64,000 bases of DNA from Methylocella silvestris BL2 (GTDB lineage: Bacteria > Pseudomonadota > Alphaproteobacteria > Rhizobiales > Beijerinckiaceae), in NCBI RefSeq assembly GCF_000021745.1, contig NC_011666.1, positions 3,189,001 to 3,253,000 on the forward strand, given 5' to 3'. This document shows positions 31,374 to 43,436 of this stretch, piece after piece. A program made the position numbers and the translations under genes. The notes beneath the pieces are model-generated. The model searched no databases. It was not told the origin of the DNA and saw nothing but the letters and a program-made list of their open reading frames with translations. The first letter of the stretch is position 1. The number at the start of each line of letters is the position of its first letter.

Positions 31374-32684
31374 ATGCTTGAAGACAAGGACCGCATCTTC
31401 ACCAATCTTTATGGCTTCGGCGATTGGGGCCTGAAGGGCGCGCTGGCGCGCGGCGCATGGGACAACACCAAGGGACTGATCGAGAAGGGCAAGGACTGGA
31501 TCCTGACCGAAATGAAGGCCTCGGGGCTGCGCGGGCGCGGCGGCGCGGGTTTTCCGACGGGACTGAAATGGTCTTTCATGCCCAAGGCCGACGCCGCGCG
31601 GCCGTCTTATCTCGTCGTCAACGCCGACGAGTCGGAGCCCGGCACCTGCAAGGACCGCGAGATCATGCGCAATGATCCGCACCTTCTGGTCGAGGGCTGC
31701 TTCGTCGCCAGCTTCGCGATGGAGGCGCACGCCTGTTACATCTATATTCGCGGCGAATATATCCTCGAGGCGGACCGGCTGGAGGCGGCGATTCAGCAGG
31801 CCTATGAGGCGGGCCTCGTCGGCAAGGACAATATCCACGGCTGGCCGTTCGACATCTACGTCCATCGCGGCGCCGGCGCCTATATCTGCGGCGAGGAGAC
31901 GGCGCTTCTCGAATCGCTTGAAGGCAAGAAGGGGATGCCGCGGCTGAAGCCGCCGTTTCCCGCCAATATGGGCCTCTACGGCTGTCCGACGACGGTCAAT
32001 AATGTCGAATCGATCGCGGTCGCGCCGACCATTTTGCGCCGCGGCGCGGCCTGGTTCTCAAGCTTCGGCGCGAAGAACAATTCCGGCACCAAGCTTTTCT
32101 GCATCTCCGGTCACGTCAACAAGCCCTGCAACGTCGAGGAGGCGATGTCGATCCCGTTCCGGGAGTTGATCGACAAGCATTGCGGCGGCGTTCGCGGCGG
32201 CTCGGACAATCTGCTCGCGGTCATTCCTGGCGGGTCCTCGGTCCCCTGCGTGCCGGCGGCGCAGATCATCGACGCGGCGATGGATTTCGACACGCTGCGC
32301 GATCTGAAGTCGGGCCTTGGCACGGCGGCCGTCATCGTCATGGATAAATCGACCGATATCATCCGCGCCATCGCCAGGCTCAGCTATTTCTACAAGCATG
32401 AGAGCTGCGGCCAGTGCACGCCTTGCCGCGAAGGGACAGGCTGGCTGTGGCGCGTCGTCACCCGCATGGCCGAGGGCCGCGCGCAAAAGCGCGAGATCGA
32501 CATGCTGCTCGAAGTGACGACGCAGATCGAGGGCCACACCATCTGCGCGCTCGGCGACGCGGCGGCCTGGCCGGTGCAGGGCCTCATCCGGCATTTCCGG
32601 CCGGAGATCGAAAAGCGCATCGATCAATATGCCGCAAATCCGCATTCGGAGCCCGCGCGCGGCTACCATGCGGCGGCGGAGTAG
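31374..32684 (+). CDS. nuoF: NADH-quinone oxidoreductase subunit F
   Basis: A 436-residue NADH- and FMN-binding subunit. The nucleotide site [13 protein letters not shown] (~residues 53-65), the FMN region [16 protein letters not shown], and the [4Fe-4S] motif [10 protein letters not shown] (~345-354) with its distant Cys are all present. It starts 11 bases after nuoE. Confidence 0.97.
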   Translation: MLEDKDRIFTNLYGFGDWGLKGALARGAWDNTKGLIEKGKDWILTEMKASGLRGRGGAGFPTGLKWSFMPKADAARPSYLVVNADESEPGTCKDREIMRNDPHLLVEGCFVASFAMEAHACYIYIRGEYILEADRLEAAIQQAYEAGLVGKDNIHGWPFDIYVHRGAGAYICGEETALLESLEGKKGMPRLKPPFPANMGLYGCPTTVNNVESIAVAPTILRRGAAWFSSFGAKNNSGTKLFCISGHVNKPCNVEEAMSIPFRELIDKHCGGVRGGSDNLLAVIPGGSSVPCVPAAQIIDAAMDFDTLRDLKSGLGTAAVIVMDKSTDIIRAIARLSYFYKHESCGQCTPCREGTGWLWRVVTRMAEGRAQKREIDMLLEVTTQIEGHTICALGDAAAWPVQGLIRHFRPEIEKRIDQYAANPHSEPARGYHAAAE

Positions 32685-32747
32685 CATCGTGATCGATCGA
32701 AGAGGACGCAGCGCCTGGCCGCAGAGCCGCCGCATCAAGGACAAGGC

Positions 32748-34811
32748 ATGACCAAGCTGATCGTCGACGACGTCGAAATCGACGTCCCGCCCGAATACAC
32801 TTTGTTGCAGGCCTGCGAGCAGGCGGGCGCCGAGATTCCGCGCTTCTGCTTCCATGAGCGCCTGTCGATCGCCGGCAATTGCCGCATGTGCCTCGTCGAA
32901 GTGAAGGGCGGCCCGCCGAAGCCATCGGCCTCCTGCGCCGTCGCCGTGCGCGACCTGCGTCCCGGTCCCGACGGCGCCCCGCCCGTCGTCCTCACCAAAT
33001 CGCCGATGGTGAAAAAGGCGCGGCAGGGCGTGATGGAGTTTCTCCTGATCAACCATCCGCTCGATTGCCCGATCTGCGATCAGGGCGGCGAGTGCGATTT
33101 GCAGGATCAGGCGATGGCCTTCGGCTTCGAGGGGTCGCGCTACGCCGAGAACAAGCGCGCCGTCGAGGATAAATATATCGGGCCGCTGGTGCGCACCTCG
33201 ATGAACCGCTGCATCCATTGCACCCGCTGCGTGCGCTTTACGGCCGAAGTCGCCGGCACCGGCGACATGGGCGCGATCGGCCGCGGCGAGGATATGGAGA
33301 TCACGACCTATCTCGAAACCGCGATGGGCTCCGAATTGCAGGGCAATGTCGCCGATCTCTGCCCCGTCGGCGCGCTTTTGCCAAAGCCCTATTCCTTCAA
33401 GGCGCGCTCCTGGGAGCTCGTCAAGACCGAATCGATCGACGTCATGGACGCGCTCGGCTCGGCCATCCGCATCGACACGCGCGGGCGTGAGGTGATGCGC
33501 ATCCTGCCGCGCGTAAATGACCGCGTGAACGAGGAATGGATCTCGGACAAGGCGCGCCAGATCGTCGACGGGCTGAAGTCGCGCCGGCTCGACCGGCCCT
33601 ATATTCGCGAAGGCGGCAAATTGCGCCCCGCCAGCTGGCGCGAGGCCTTCGCGCTGATCGCCGAAAAGATCAAGGCGGCGAGCCCGCACCGCATCGGCGC
33701 GATCGCCGGCGACCTTTGCGCGGTCGAGGATATGTTCGCGCTGCAATCGCTGATGGGCGGCCTCGGCGCCGTCTCGCTCGACTGCCGCCAGGACGGCGCG
33801 AAGCTCGATCCGGCGTTCGGCCGCGGCAGCTATATTTTCAATCCGACCATCGCCGGAATCGAGGCGGCCGACGGGCTGATGATCATCGGGTCGAACCCGC
33901 GCATCGAGGCGCCGGTGCTGAATGCGCGGATCCGCAAGCGCTGGCTGAAGGGCGGCTTCAAGATCGGCGTGATCGGCGAGAAGGCCGACCTTACCTATGA
34001 TTACGCCTATCTCGGCGCAGGCCCCGACACGCTCGCGTCATTCGCCGATCATGCGCCGGCGCGGATGGAAAAGCCGATGGTCCTGATCGGCCAGGGCGCG
34101 CTCGCGCGCGAGGACGGGCTCTCGGTGCTGGCGCTCGCCGCCAAATCCGCGCATTCGCTCGGCGTGATCAAGGACGGCTGGAACGGTTTTGCCGTGCTGC
34201 ATACGGCGGCGGCGCGGGTCGGCGGCCTCGATCTCGGCTTTGTGCCGCGTTCGGGCGGGCTTGACGCCGCGGCGATGGCGCAGGCCGGCGCGCTTGACGT
34301 TCTCTATAATCTCGGCGCCGACGAGATCGACATCGAGCCGGGCGCCTTCGTCATCTATCAGGGCTCGCATGGCGATCGCGGCGCCGCCCGCGCCGACGTC
34401 ATCCTGCCGGGCGCGGCCTATACCGAGAAATCGGGGCTCTATGTGAACACCGAAGGACGCGTGCAGCTGGCCGACCGCGCCAATTTCCCGCCCGGCGACG
34501 CCAGAGAGGATTGGGCGATTTTGCGCGCGCTCTCCGACGTGCTGCAGCGCCGGCTGGCCTTCGATTCGCTGAAAAGCCTGCGCGAGCGGCTATTTTCGGC
34601 CTATCCGCACTTCGCCGCCATCGACGCGATCGCGGAGGGCGCCAAATTCGACGTCGACCGGCTGCTCGAGGTCGGCGGCGCGCCGGGCTCGACGGGATTC
34701 GCCTCGCCGATCGCCGATTTCTATCTCACCAATCCGATCGCAAGAGCCTCGGCGGTGATGGCGGAATGCTCCGCCATGCGCCTCGACCTCGCGCGCCACG
34801 CGGCGGAGTAG
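32748..34811 (+). CDS. nuoG: NADH-quinone oxidoreductase subunit G
   Basis: A 687-residue 75-kDa-type iron-sulfur subunit. The N-terminal [2Fe-2S] ferredoxin domain ([15 protein letters not shown]) is followed by the His-containing cluster region ([18 protein letters not shown]) and a further [4Fe-4S] motif ([10 protein letters not shown]). A molybdopterin-oxidoreductase-like domain forms the C-terminal half and is assumed catalytically inert, as in the family. Confidence 0.97.
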   Translation: MTKLIVDDVEIDVPPEYTLLQACEQAGAEIPRFCFHERLSIAGNCRMCLVEVKGGPPKPSASCAVAVRDLRPGPDGAPPVVLTKSPMVKKARQGVMEFLLINHPLDCPICDQGGECDLQDQAMAFGFEGSRYAENKRAVEDKYIGPLVRTSMNRCIHCTRCVRFTAEVAGTGDMGAIGRGEDMEITTYLETAMGSELQGNVADLCPVGALLPKPYSFKARSWELVKTESIDVMDALGSAIRIDTRGREVMRILPRVNDRVNEEWISDKARQIVDGLKSRRLDRPYIREGGKLRPASWREAFALIAEKIKAASPHRIGAIAGDLCAVEDMFALQSLMGGLGAVSLDCRQDGAKLDPAFGRGSYIFNPTIAGIEAADGLMIIGSNPRIEAPVLNARIRKRWLKGGFKIGVIGEKADLTYDYAYLGAGPDTLASFADHAPARMEKPMVLIGQGALAREDGLSVLALAAKSAHSLGVIKDGWNGFAVLHTAAARVGGLDLGFVPRSGGLDAAAMAQAGALDVLYNLGADEIDIEPGAFVIYQGSHGDRGAARADVILPGAAYTEKSGLYVNTEGRVQLADRANFPPGDAREDWAILRALSDVLQRRLAFDSLKSLRERLFSAYPHFAAIDAIAEGAKFDVDRLLEVGGAPGSTGFASPIADFYLTNPIARASAVMAECSAMRLDLARHAAE

Positions 34812-34815
34812 AGCC

Positions 34816-35844
34816 ATGGAAGAGACCGGCTGGTTCCTGGCCTTGCTGCTGATGGTGATCAAGAGCGTCGTGCTGCTCGTCGTGCTGCTGATCTTCATCG
34901 CCTATATTCTTTACGCCGACCGCAAGATTTGGGCGGCGGTGCAATTGCGCCGCGGCCCCAACGTGGTCGGCCCGTGGGGGCTGTTCCAGAGCTTCGCGGA
35001 CATGCTGAAATTCGTCTTCAAGGAGCCGGTCATTCCAGACGGCTCCAACAAGGGCGTGTTTCTGCTGGCGCCCTTCGTCATGGGCCTGCTGTCGCTCGCC
35101 GCCTGGGCGGTAATCCCCGTCGCCGAGGGCTGGGCGATCGCCGACATCAATGTCGGCATTCTTTACGTGCTCGCGATCTCCTCGCTCAGCGTCTATGGCG
35201 TCATCATGGGCGGCTGGGCGTCGAACTCGAAATATCCGTTCCTCTCGGCGCTGCGCGCCGCGGCGCAGATGATCTCCTATGAAGTCTCGATCGGCTTTGT
35301 CATCATCACCGTGCTGCTCTGCGTCGGCTCGCTGAACCTCACCGACATCGTACGCGCGCAGGACAATGGCTGGGGCCTGCTGGGCTGGTACTGGCTGCCG
35401 CTGTTTCCCATGTTTGTCATCTTCTTCATTTCGGCGCTGGCCGAAACGAACCGGCCGCCGTTCGATCTCGCCGAGGCTGAATCCGAGCTCGTCGCCGGCT
35501 TCATGGTCGAATATTCCTCAACGCCCTACATGCTGTTCATGCTCGCCGAATATGTGGCGATCATCACCATGTGCGCGCTGATGACCATTCTGTTCCTCGG
35601 CGGCTGGCTGTCGCCGATTCCCTTCCCGCCCTTCACCTGGGTGCCGGGCGTCATCTGGTTTGTCCTGAAAGTCTGCGCGGTTTTCTTCATGTTCGCCATG
35701 GTGAAAGCCTTCGTGCCGCGCTACCGCTATGATCAGCTGATGCGGCTTGGCTGGAAGGTGTTCCTGCCGATCTCACTGGCGATGGTCGTGCTCGTTGCGG
35801 TCGTCCTGCAGATCACAGGCTGGGGCGCGGAGATGGCGCAATGA
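34816..35844 (+). CDS. nuoH: NADH-quinone oxidoreductase subunit H
   Basis: A 342-residue membrane subunit with eight predicted helices linking the quinone site to the proton-pumping arm. The conserved [16 protein letters not shown] and the [21 protein letters not shown] loop with its acidic residues are intact. It starts 4 bases after the nuoG stop. Confidence 0.97.
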   Translation: MEETGWFLALLLMVIKSVVLLVVLLIFIAYILYADRKIWAAVQLRRGPNVVGPWGLFQSFADMLKFVFKEPVIPDGSNKGVFLLAPFVMGLLSLAAWAVIPVAEGWAIADINVGILYVLAISSLSVYGVIMGGWASNSKYPFLSALRAAAQMISYEVSIGFVIITVLLCVGSLNLTDIVRAQDNGWGLLGWYWLPLFPMFVIFFISALAETNRPPFDLAEAESELVAGFMVEYSSTPYMLFMLAEYVAIITMCALMTILFLGGWLSPIPFPPFTWVPGVIWFVLKVCAVFFMFAMVKAFVPRYRYDQLMRLGWKVFLPISLAMVVLVAVVLQITGWGAEMAQ

Positions 35845-35878
35845 GGCGGCTTGAAAATATCGTGAGAAAGGGACGGAC

Positions 35879-36367
35879 ATGAAGCTCGATCAGGCCGCCA
35901 AGGCTTTGTTCCTGTCGGAGTTCGTTGGCGCTTTCCTGCTGTCGATGCGCTATTTCTTCAAGCCGAAGCCGACGCTGAATTATCCGCACGAAAAGAACCC
36001 GCAGTCGCCGCGCTATCGCGGCGAGCACGCTTTGCGCCGCTATCCGAACGGCGAGGAGCGCTGCATCGCCTGCAAGCTCTGCGAGGCGATCTGCCCGGCG
36101 CAGGCGATCACCATCGAAGCGGGGCCGCGCCGCAACGACGGCACGCGCCGCACCACCCGCTACGATATTGACATGGTGAAATGCATCTATTGCGGCTTCT
36201 GCCAGGAAGCCTGCCCGGTTGACGCCATCGTCGAGGGGCCGAACGCGGAATTCTCGGTCGAGACGCGCGAAGAGCTTTACTACGACAAGGACCGGCTGCT
36301 CGAAAACGGCGCAAGGTGGGAGCGCGAGATCGCGCGCAACATCGCGCTCGACGCGCCCTACCGGTGA
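35879..36367 (+). CDS. nuoI: NADH-quinone oxidoreductase subunit I
   Basis: A 162-residue ferredoxin-type subunit with two [4Fe-4S] motifs, [12 protein letters not shown] (~61-72) and [12 protein letters not shown] (~100-111), which pass electrons to the N2 cluster in NuoB. Typical length. A 100-base spacer with no gene separates it from nuoJ. Confidence 0.97.
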   Translation: MKLDQAAKALFLSEFVGAFLLSMRYFFKPKPTLNYPHEKNPQSPRYRGEHALRRYPNGEERCIACKLCEAICPAQAITIEAGPRRNDGTRRTTRYDIDMVKCIYCGFCQEACPVDAIVEGPNAEFSVETREELYYDKDRLLENGARWEREIARNIALDAPYR

Positions 36368-36467
36368 GGCCGCGCGTGACCCTGCGGGAAGAGGCGCTGC
36401 CGCTTTTGCCAGCGTCGCCTTGCGGCGATGGACGACAGTGGGCGCGCTGCGCCGATGGGGATCTTCG

Positions 36468-37073
36468 ATGATTGCGGCGCTGTTCTTTTATCTGTTTTCC
36501 GCGGTTCTGATCGCCTCGGCCTTCGCGGTGATCACATCGCGCAATCCGGTCCATTCAGTCCTGTTCCTGATCCTCGCCTTCTTCAACGCGGCGGGGCTGT
36601 TTCTGCTGCTTGGCGCTGAATTTCTGGCGATGCTGCTCGTCGTCGTCTATGTCGGCGCGGTTGCGGTGCTGTTCCTCTTCGTCGTGATGATGCTCGACGT
36701 CGACTTCGCCGAATTCAAGCAGGGCTTTATGCGCTATCTGCCGGTTGGCGGCGCAATCGGCGCGATCGTCCTGCTCGAACTCGTGCTGGTCGTCGGCGGC
36801 TGGCGGGTCGACGCCGCCTCGCTCGCCAATGTGGCCTCCCCGGCGCCGCCGGCTATGAGCAACACGTTGGCGCTCGGCCGGGTGCTCTATACGCAATACG
36901 CCTGTCTGTTCATCGCCGCCGGCATGGTGCTGCTGACCGCCATGATCGGCGCGATCATCCTGACGCTGCACCATAAGGTCGGCATCAAGCGTCAGGATAT
37001 TGCGGCGCAGAATGCGCGCACGCCCAAGGACGCTGTGGAGCTTCGCAAGAAGTCCTTCCGGCAGGGCGTTTGA
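36468..37073 (+). CDS. nuoJ: NADH-quinone oxidoreductase subunit J
   Basis: A 201-residue membrane subunit with five predicted helices. The NPVHSVLFLILAFFNAAGLF and VYVGAVAVLFLFVVMMLD text is diagnostic. ATG 36468 is the family start; a long in-frame extension upstream overlaps nuoI and is not supported. Confidence 0.96.
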   Translation: MIAALFFYLFSAVLIASAFAVITSRNPVHSVLFLILAFFNAAGLFLLLGAEFLAMLLVVVYVGAVAVLFLFVVMMLDVDFAEFKQGFMRYLPVGGAIGAIVLLELVLVVGGWRVDAASLANVASPAPPAMSNTLALGRVLYTQYACLFIAAGMVLLTAMIGAIILTLHHKVGIKRQDIAAQNARTPKDAVELRKKSFRQGV

Positions 37074-37137
37074 GCCAGGCGATTAGGATAAAAATCGACA
37101 TGATGAGCAACGATTCGCACGCGGCCGGACGAAAAAG

Positions 37138-37446
37138 ATGATCCTCTCCCTCAGCCATTTCCTGATCGTCGCGGCGATGCTGTTCACCATCGGCGTCGCC
37201 GGCATCATCCTCAACCGCAAGAACATCATCGTCGTCCTGATGTCGGTCGAGCTCATCCTTCTGTCGGTGAACATCAATCTCGTGTCGTTCTCGAGCTTCT
37301 TCGGCGACCTCACCGGCCAGGTGTTCTCGCTGTTCGTCCTGACCGTCGCCGCCGCGGAAGCCGCGATCGGCCTCGCGATCCTCGTCGCCTATTATCGCAA
37401 TCGCGGCTCGATCGCGGTCGAAGACATCAACATGATGAAGGGCTGA
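37138..37446 (+). CDS. nuoK: NADH-quinone oxidoreductase subunit K
   Basis: A 102-residue subunit with three helices. The membrane Glu residues of the proton path are in [11 protein letters not shown] and [10 protein letters not shown]. It starts 64 bases after nuoJ and ends 4 bases before nuoL. Confidence 0.97.
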   Translation: MILSLSHFLIVAAMLFTIGVAGIILNRKNIIVVLMSVELILLSVNINLVSFSSFFGDLTGQVFSLFVLTVAAAEAAIGLAILVAYYRNRGSIAVEDINMMKG

Positions 37447-37450
37447 GCCG

Positions 37451-39496
37451 ATGTATGCGGCAATCCTATTCCTTCCGCTCATCGGATTCCTGATCGCAGG
37501 TCCGTTCGGGCGGCAGCTCGGCGCGCGGCCCTCGGAACTGGTCACGACCAGCCTGCTGTTCGTCGCGGCCGTATTGTCCTGGATCGCTTTCGCCAATGTC
37601 GCGCTCGGCGAGGAGCCGGGCAGCGTCTCGCTGCTTGGCGAATGGTTCTCGTCCGGCGCGCTGCGCGCGGAATGGACGGTGCGGGTCGACAGCCTGACTG
37701 CGGTGATGCTCGTCGTCGTCACCACCGTGTCGGCGCTCGTGCATCTCTATTCGATCGGCTATATGAGCGACGATCCCTCGCGGCCGCGCTTCTTTTCCTA
37801 TCTCTCGCTGTTCACCTTCGCCATGCTGGCGCTGGTCACCGCCGACAATCTTCTGCAGATGTTTTTCGGCTGGGAAGGCGTCGGCCTCGCCTCCTATCTC
37901 TTGATCGGCTTCTGGTATCAAAAGCCCTCGGCCAACGCCGCTGCGATGAAGGCGTTCGTCGTCAACCGCGTCGGCGACTTCGGCTTCCTGCTCGGCATCT
38001 TCATGGTGTTCGTGCTGACCCGCTCGATCAACTTCGAGCAGATTTTCGCCGCGGCGCCGGGCCTCGCCAACACCACGATCCATGTCTTCGGCGCCGAGTG
38101 GGACGCCATGACGATTACCTGCCTGCTGCTGTTCATGGGCGCCATGGGCAAGTCGGCGCAGTTCCTGCTGCACACCTGGCTGCCGGACGCCATGGAAGGC
38201 CCGACCCCCGTTTCCGCCCTGATCCATGCCGCGACCATGGTCACCGCCGGCGTCTTCATGGTGGCGCGCCTCTCGCCCTTGTTCGAGCAGGCGCCGCATG
38301 CGCTGTCCTTCGTCATCTTCATCGGCGCAACTACCGCCTTTTTCGCCGCGACGGTCGGCCTCGTGCAGAACGACATCAAGCGGGTCATCGCCTATTCGAC
38401 CTGTTCGCAGCTCGGCTATATGTTCGTCGCGCTCGGCGTCGGCGGCTATTCGATCGGCATTTTCCACCTCTTCACTCACGCCTTCTTCAAGGCGCTGCTG
38501 TTCCTTGGGGCCGGCTCGGTGATCGTCGCGATGCACCACGAGCAGGACATGCGCAACATGGGCGGGCTGTGGCGGAAAATCCCGTTCACCTTCGCCATGA
38601 TGACGATCGGCACGCTGGCGCTGACCGGCTTTCCCTATACGTCCGGCTATTTCTCCAAGGACGCCATCATCGAGGCGGCCTATGCCTCGCATCGTCCGAT
38701 GGCTTTCTACGGCTATGTCATGACCGTGATCGCCGCCGCGCTGACCTCCTTCTATTCTTGGCGGCTTGTGTTCCTGACCTTCTTCGGCAAGGCGCAATGG
38801 GCGGATGAGAGCCATGGCGCCGCGGCCCATTCGGTGGGGGCCGCCGCGGTCGCCAGCCACGCGCATGACGCGCCGGACGCCCGCGCCGCCGCTGATGCGC
38901 ATGACGACCATGCCCACCATGGTCCACTCAATCCGCATGAAGCGCCGATCGTCATGCTGATCCCGCTCGCGGTCCTCGCAGTCGGCGCACTCTTCGCGGG
39001 CCTGATTTTCCACAGCGACTTCATCGGCGAAGGCTTTAATGAATTCTGGAAGGGCTCGCTGTTCCTCGGCCCCGACAATCACATCCTGCACCAGATGGAG
39101 GAAATTCCTCATCTCGCCGGTCTGATGCCGACCATCATGATGGTCCTCGGGTTCCTCATCGCGCTCTACATGTATATTCTGGCGCCGGCGACCCCTGCAC
39201 GGCTCGCCGAGGCGGCGCCAGCGCTCTACCGCTTCCTGCTCAACAAATGGTATTTCGACGAACTCTACGACAAGATCTTCGTCCGCCCGGCCTTCTGGCT
39301 CGGCAATCTGTTCTGGCGCGGCGGCGATGGCGCGATCATCGATCGTCTCGGCCCCGACGGCGTCGCCGCGCGGGTTGTCGACGTCACCGGCCGCGTCGTG
39401 AGGCTGCAGAGCGGCTATATCTACCATTATGCTTTCGCCATGCTGATCGGGCTCGCCGCCATCATCACCTGGTATATCGTCGGGGGCGTGCGCTGA
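37451..39496 (+). CDS. nuoL: NADH-quinone oxidoreductase subunit L
   Basis: A 681-residue antiporter-like proton-pumping subunit with the distal lateral helix. Conserved [17 protein letters not shown] and [24 protein letters not shown] regions carry the key acidic and Lys residues. A soluble loop of about 40 residues, rich in Ala, His and Asp (around residues 455-495), interrupts the C-terminal half; similar loops occur in other alphaproteobacterial NuoL. Its TGA overlaps the nuoM ATG. Confidence 0.97.
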   Translation: MYAAILFLPLIGFLIAGPFGRQLGARPSELVTTSLLFVAAVLSWIAFANVALGEEPGSVSLLGEWFSSGALRAEWTVRVDSLTAVMLVVVTTVSALVHLYSIGYMSDDPSRPRFFSYLSLFTFAMLALVTADNLLQMFFGWEGVGLASYLLIGFWYQKPSANAAAMKAFVVNRVGDFGFLLGIFMVFVLTRSINFEQIFAAAPGLANTTIHVFGAEWDAMTITCLLLFMGAMGKSAQFLLHTWLPDAMEGPTPVSALIHAATMVTAGVFMVARLSPLFEQAPHALSFVIFIGATTAFFAATVGLVQNDIKRVIAYSTCSQLGYMFVALGVGGYSIGIFHLFTHAFFKALLFLGAGSVIVAMHHEQDMRNMGGLWRKIPFTFAMMTIGTLALTGFPYTSGYFSKDAIIEAAYASHRPMAFYGYVMTVIAAALTSFYSWRLVFLTFFGKAQWADESHGAAAHSVGAAAVASHAHDAPDARAAADAHDDHAHHGPLNPHEAPIVMLIPLAVLAVGALFAGLIFHSDFIGEGFNEFWKGSLFLGPDNHILHQMEEIPHLAGLMPTIMMVLGFLIALYMYILAPATPARLAEAAPALYRFLLNKWYFDELYDKIFVRPAFWLGNLFWRGGDGAIIDRLGPDGVAARVVDVTGRVVRLQSGYIYHYAFAMLIGLAAIITWYIVGGVR

Positions 39497-41007
39497 TGTT
39501 TGGCTTCGGCATTCTCTCTTGCATCGTCTTCCTGCCGCTGGTCGGCGCGGCCTTCATCCTCTGCCTGCGCGGCGAGGACGAGGCGACGCTGAACAACGCC
39601 CGCTGGGCCGCCTTCGCGACGACGGTGATCGTCTTCCTGCTCACCGTCTACGCCTATGCGAAGTTCGATACGTCGTTGTCCGGGTTCCAGCTCGTCGAGC
39701 AGAAAGGTTGGTTCGGTTCGGGGCTCATCTACAAGCTCGGGGTTGACGGCGTCTCGATTCCCTTCGTGCTGCTGACCGGCTTCCTGATGCCCTTCTGCAT
39801 CGCCGCCTCGTGGAAATCGATCACCTATCGCGTCAAGGATTATATGATCGCTTTCCTCGTGCTCGAGACCATGATGCTCGGCGTCTTCTGCGCGCTCGAT
39901 CTCGTGCTGTTCTATCTGTTCTTCGAGGGCGGCCTCATTCCGATGTTCCTCATCATCGGCATCTGGGGCGGCAAGCGGCGCGTCTACGCCAGCTTCAAAT
40001 TCTTCCTCTATACGCTCGTCGGCTCGCTGTTGATGCTGCTCGCCATCATGGCGATGTATGGCTTCGCCGGCACGACCGACATCGTCCAGCTGCTGGCGAC
40101 GAGCTTCCCGGCCTCGATGCAGAAATGGCTGTTCCTCGCCTTCTTCGCCTCGCTCGCCGTCAAGATGCCGATGTGGCCGGTCCACACCTGGCTGCCGGAC
40201 GCGCATGTCGAGGCGCCGACGGCGGGCTCGGTGATCCTCGCCGGCATCCTGCTCAAGATGGGCGGTTACGGCTTCATCCGCTTCTCGCTGCCGATGTTCC
40301 CCGACGCGTCGGCCTATTTCGCGCCGCTCATTTACGCGCTCTCTATCATCGCCATCATCTACACCTCGCTCGTCGCGCTGGTGCAGGAAGATATGAAGAA
40401 GCTGATCGCCTATTCGTCGGTGGCGCATATGGGCTTCGTCACCATGGGCCTGTTCACCATGACCGAGCAAGGCGTGCAGGGCGCCATGTTCCAGATGATC
40501 TCCCATGGACTCGTGTCGGGCGCTTTGTTCCTTTGCGTCGGCGTCGTCTATGATCGGATGCACACCCGCGATATCGCGGCCTATGGCGGGCTTGTCGCCC
40601 GCATGCCGCTCTATGCCGTCGTCTTCATGATCTTCACCATGGCCAATGTCGGGCTGCCCGGCACCTCCGGCTTCATTGGCGAATTTCTGACCCTTCTCGG
40701 CGGCTTCCGGGTCAACAGCTGGATCGGGCTTTTCGCAACGACGGGGGTCATCCTGTCGGCGGCCTACGCGCTGTTTCTCTACCGCCGCGTCGTCTTTGGC
40801 GTGCTCGACAAGCCGGCCTTGCGCAACATTCTCGATCTCTCGCCGCGCGAGGCCGCGATCTTCGCGCCGCTGGTGGCGCTGACGCTTTATTTCGGCTTCC
40901 ATCCGAAGCCGGTCCTCGATAGCTCGGCGGCGTCCGTCGCCGCGCTCATCCAGAATTACGACGCGGCGATCGCCCGGACGCGGACCGCCGAACTGACGCA
41001 AAAATGA
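39496..41007 (+). CDS. nuoM: NADH-quinone oxidoreductase subunit M
   Basis: A 503-residue antiporter-like subunit. The conserved [18 protein letters not shown] and [28 protein letters not shown] blocks (the Glu and Lys of the channel) are intact. Start ATG 39496 shares its A with the nuoL stop. The stop codon lies in the left arm of the palindrome at 41006-41027. Confidence 0.97.
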   Translation: MFGFGILSCIVFLPLVGAAFILCLRGEDEATLNNARWAAFATTVIVFLLTVYAYAKFDTSLSGFQLVEQKGWFGSGLIYKLGVDGVSIPFVLLTGFLMPFCIAASWKSITYRVKDYMIAFLVLETMMLGVFCALDLVLFYLFFEGGLIPMFLIIGIWGGKRRVYASFKFFLYTLVGSLLMLLAIMAMYGFAGTTDIVQLLATSFPASMQKWLFLAFFASLAVKMPMWPVHTWLPDAHVEAPTAGSVILAGILLKMGGYGFIRFSLPMFPDASAYFAPLIYALSIIAIIYTSLVALVQEDMKKLIAYSSVAHMGFVTMGLFTMTEQGVQGAMFQMISHGLVSGALFLCVGVVYDRMHTRDIAAYGGLVARMPLYAVVFMIFTMANVGLPGTSGFIGEFLTLLGGFRVNSWIGLFATTGVILSAAYALFLYRRVVFGVLDKPALRNILDLSPREAAIFAPLVALTLYFGFHPKPVLDSSAASVAALIQNYDAAIARTRTAELTQK

Positions 41008-41027
41008 GGCGGCGCGCGCGCCGCCTC
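41006..41027 (+). other. 22-base perfect palindrome between nuoM and nuoN
   Basis: GAGGCGGCGCG followed directly by its reverse complement CGCGCCGCCTC. In RNA it can fold into a very stable GC-only hairpin that begins within the nuoM stop codon. No T-run follows, so it is more likely an mRNA stability or processing element that tunes nuoN than a terminator (inference). Confidence 0.65.
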
Positions 41028-41082
41028 GAACGCCATACCGCCTGATCCGACAAAAAAATCGCGCTTTTCAAGGCTGCCGCAC

Positions 41083-42516
41083 ATGACGCCGCTCTCTCTC
41101 GCCCTCGCCCATTCCCTGCCGGAAGTGATTCTGGCCGTCGGCGTTCTTGGCCTCGTGCTCTATGGCGCGCTGCGCGGCAAGGCGTCGGATGGTCCGGTCA
41201 CCGAGATCGCCGTCGGCCTCCTCGGCGCGGCGATCCTCATCATTCTGCTCGGCTTCAAGGAACAGGCGATCCTGTTCGACGGGGCGGTGATCGACGACGG
41301 CTTCGGCCGCTTCATGAAGGTTCTGGCGCTGATCGGCTCGCTGACCGCGCTCGTGATGGGCCAGGATTTTCTCGCCCGCGAACGCATCGACAAATTTGAA
41401 TTCCCGATTCTGGTGCTGCTCGCCACCCTCGGCATGATGGTGCTGATTTCCGCTCAGAATTTCATCGCGATGTATCTTGGCCTCGAATTAATGTCGCTCG
41501 CGCTTTACGTGCTTGCGGCCTTTAACCGCGACAATCTTCGCGCTTCGGAAGCCGGCCTCAAATATTTCGTTCTCGGCGCGCTGTCGTCGGGCATGCTGCT
41601 CTATGGCGCCTCGCTGATCTATGGCTTTGCCGGAACCGTCGATTTCGCCGGCGTCGCGGCGGCGACGCAGGGCCATGTCTCGATCGGAATCATCTTCGGC
41701 CTCGTGTTTCTCATGACCGGCCTCGCCTTTAAAATGTCGGCCGTGCCGTTCCACATGTGGACGCCGGACGTCTATGAAGGCGCGCCCACTCCGGTCACCG
41801 CCTTTTTCGGATCGGCGGTGAAGATGGCGGCGGTGGCGATCACGGTGCGCGTGCTGATGACCGCCTTCCCCGGCGCTGAGACGCAATGGCGTCAGATCAT
41901 CGTCTTCATTTCGATCCTCTCCATGGCGCTCGGCGCTTTCGCCGCGATCGGCCAGACCAATATCAAGCGGCTGATGGCCTATTCGGCGATCGGCCATGTC
42001 GGCTTCGCCCTGGTCGGCCTCGCCGCCGGAACGCAGGACGGCGTGTTCGGCGTCATGGTCTATATGGCGATCTATCTCGTCATGACGCTCGGCAGCTTCG
42101 CGGCGATCCTGTCGATGCGCGTCGCCGGCCATGCGGTCGAGCAGATTTCGGATCTTGCCGGGCTCGCCAAGACCAATCCTCTGATGGCCTTCTTCTTCGC
42201 GATGCTGATGTTCTCGCTGGCCGGCATTCCGCCGCTCGCGGGCTTCTTCGCCAAATGGTATGTGTTCAACGCCGCCATTCAGGCGCATCTCTATCCGCTC
42301 GCCGTCATTGGCGTGCTGTCGAGCGCGGTCGCCGCCTACTATTATCTTCGCGTCGTCAAGATCATGTATTTCGACGAGCCGGCCCCGGCCTTCGACCCGC
42401 CGACGCCGGCCCTGCGCGTCGTGCTTGCCATAACGAGCCTGTTTGTGCTGTTCTTGTTCGCTTATCCGGCTCTGTTCATCGACGCTACGGCGACGGCGGC
42501 CAAGTCTCTGTTCTAG
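41083..42516 (+). CDS. nuoN: NADH-quinone oxidoreductase subunit N
   Basis: A 477-residue antiporter-like subunit and last of the 14 nuo genes. The [20 protein letters not shown] block and the [20 protein letters not shown] loop are characteristic. It lies 75 bases after nuoM, past the palindrome, and is followed by birA. Confidence 0.97.
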   Translation: MTPLSLALAHSLPEVILAVGVLGLVLYGALRGKASDGPVTEIAVGLLGAAILIILLGFKEQAILFDGAVIDDGFGRFMKVLALIGSLTALVMGQDFLARERIDKFEFPILVLLATLGMMVLISAQNFIAMYLGLELMSLALYVLAAFNRDNLRASEAGLKYFVLGALSSGMLLYGASLIYGFAGTVDFAGVAAATQGHVSIGIIFGLVFLMTGLAFKMSAVPFHMWTPDVYEGAPTPVTAFFGSAVKMAAVAITVRVLMTAFPGAETQWRQIIVFISILSMALGAFAAIGQTNIKRLMAYSAIGHVGFALVGLAAGTQDGVFGVMVYMAIYLVMTLGSFAAILSMRVAGHAVEQISDLAGLAKTNPLMAFFFAMLMFSLAGIPPLAGFFAKWYVFNAAIQAHLYPLAVIGVLSSAVAAYYYLRVVKIMYFDEPAPAFDPPTPALRVVLAITSLFVLFLFAYPALFIDATATAAKSLF

Positions 42517-42622
42517 AACGATTTAGCTTTGACGCCGCGCTTGCGGCAATAAAGCTGGGGCGACTCGTCCGGCGCTTCGCCGCGCGGAAAAGCGCCCGCA
42601 CGCTCGAATTGGTGGGTTTATT

Positions 42623-43399
42623 CTGTCGCATCTTGCAAGATCGGTTGAAGCATCAGGTTTCCGCTTATCCGTCCATGGCGAACTCGGATCGACCAATGAC
42701 GAAGCGCTGGCGCGCGCGCGTGCTGGCGATCCCGGCCGTCTCTGGGTCGTCGCCGAGCGCCAGACCAATGGGCGCGGCCGCCTTGGCCGCAGCTGGACCT
42801 CGGAACCCGGCAATCTTTTCGCGAGCCTTCTGCTGATCGATCCGGCGCCGCTCGCGCGGGCCCCCGAACTCGGCTTTGTCGCGAGCCTCGCGCTCGCCAT
42901 CGCCCTTCGGCGGCTGCTCGACGAGGATCCCGCCCTCAAAATCAAATGGCCGAACGACATTCTGTACAAGGATGCGAAAATCGCCGGCGTCCTGCTCGAA
43001 AGCGTCACGCTTGGCGCTGGCGTCGGCTGCGTCGCCGGAATTGGCGTCAATTGCGCCACGCACCCGAGCGACACGCTTTATCCGGCCAGCGACCTTGGCG
43101 CGATCGCCGGCCGCGCTCTTACGCCCGAAACGGTGCTCGCGGCGCTGGCCGAGGACATGGCGCATTGGCTCGCGGTCTGGGCGCAGGAGGGCGGATTTGT
43201 CCTCATTCGCGCCGAATGGCTGAAGCGCGCCGGGGGACTTGGCGAGCCGATCAAGGTTTCTCGCGGCGAGGTCGCGACGGAAGGCGTTTTCCGCGGGATC
43301 GACGCCGCCGGACGGCTCATCCTCGACGGCGCGGCCGGCGAGATCCTGATTGAAGCCGGCGACGTCTTCCTCGGGGCGCAGCCGGCGCGCCTGTCGTGA
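42623..43399 (+). CDS. birA: Biotin--[acetyl-CoA-carboxylase] ligase
   Basis: Attaches biotin to carrier proteins through biotinyl-AMP. The catalytic region is clear: GSTNDEALARARAGD, then QTNGRGRLGRSWTS (the GRGRxGRxW ATP/biotin loop) and KIKWPNDILYKDAKIAGVLLE. There is no N-terminal HTH domain, so it is the monofunctional type. No in-frame ATG, GTG or TTG precedes the conserved region after the stop at 42530. CTG 42623 (used here) or ATT 42608 would be the start, or a base is missing upstream. It follows nuoN by about 100 bases. Confidence 0.85.
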   Translation: MSHLARSVEASGFRLSVHGELGSTNDEALARARAGDPGRLWVVAERQTNGRGRLGRSWTSEPGNLFASLLLIDPAPLARAPELGFVASLALAIALRRLLDEDPALKIKWPNDILYKDAKIAGVLLESVTLGAGVGCVAGIGVNCATHPSDTLYPASDLGAIAGRALTPETVLAALAEDMAHWLAVWAQEGGFVLIRAEWLKRAGGLGEPIKVSRGEVATEGVFRGIDAAGRLILDGAAGEILIEAGDVFLGAQPARLS

Positions 43400-43436
43400 C
43401 GTCGACACAGCCGCAGCAAAAGAAAGGTCTTCATTG

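Noticed and set aside
37466-39427. 653-codon minus-strand frame antisense to nuoL
   Set aside because: Charged His/Arg/Glu-rich composition with no family likeness; shadow of nuoL.
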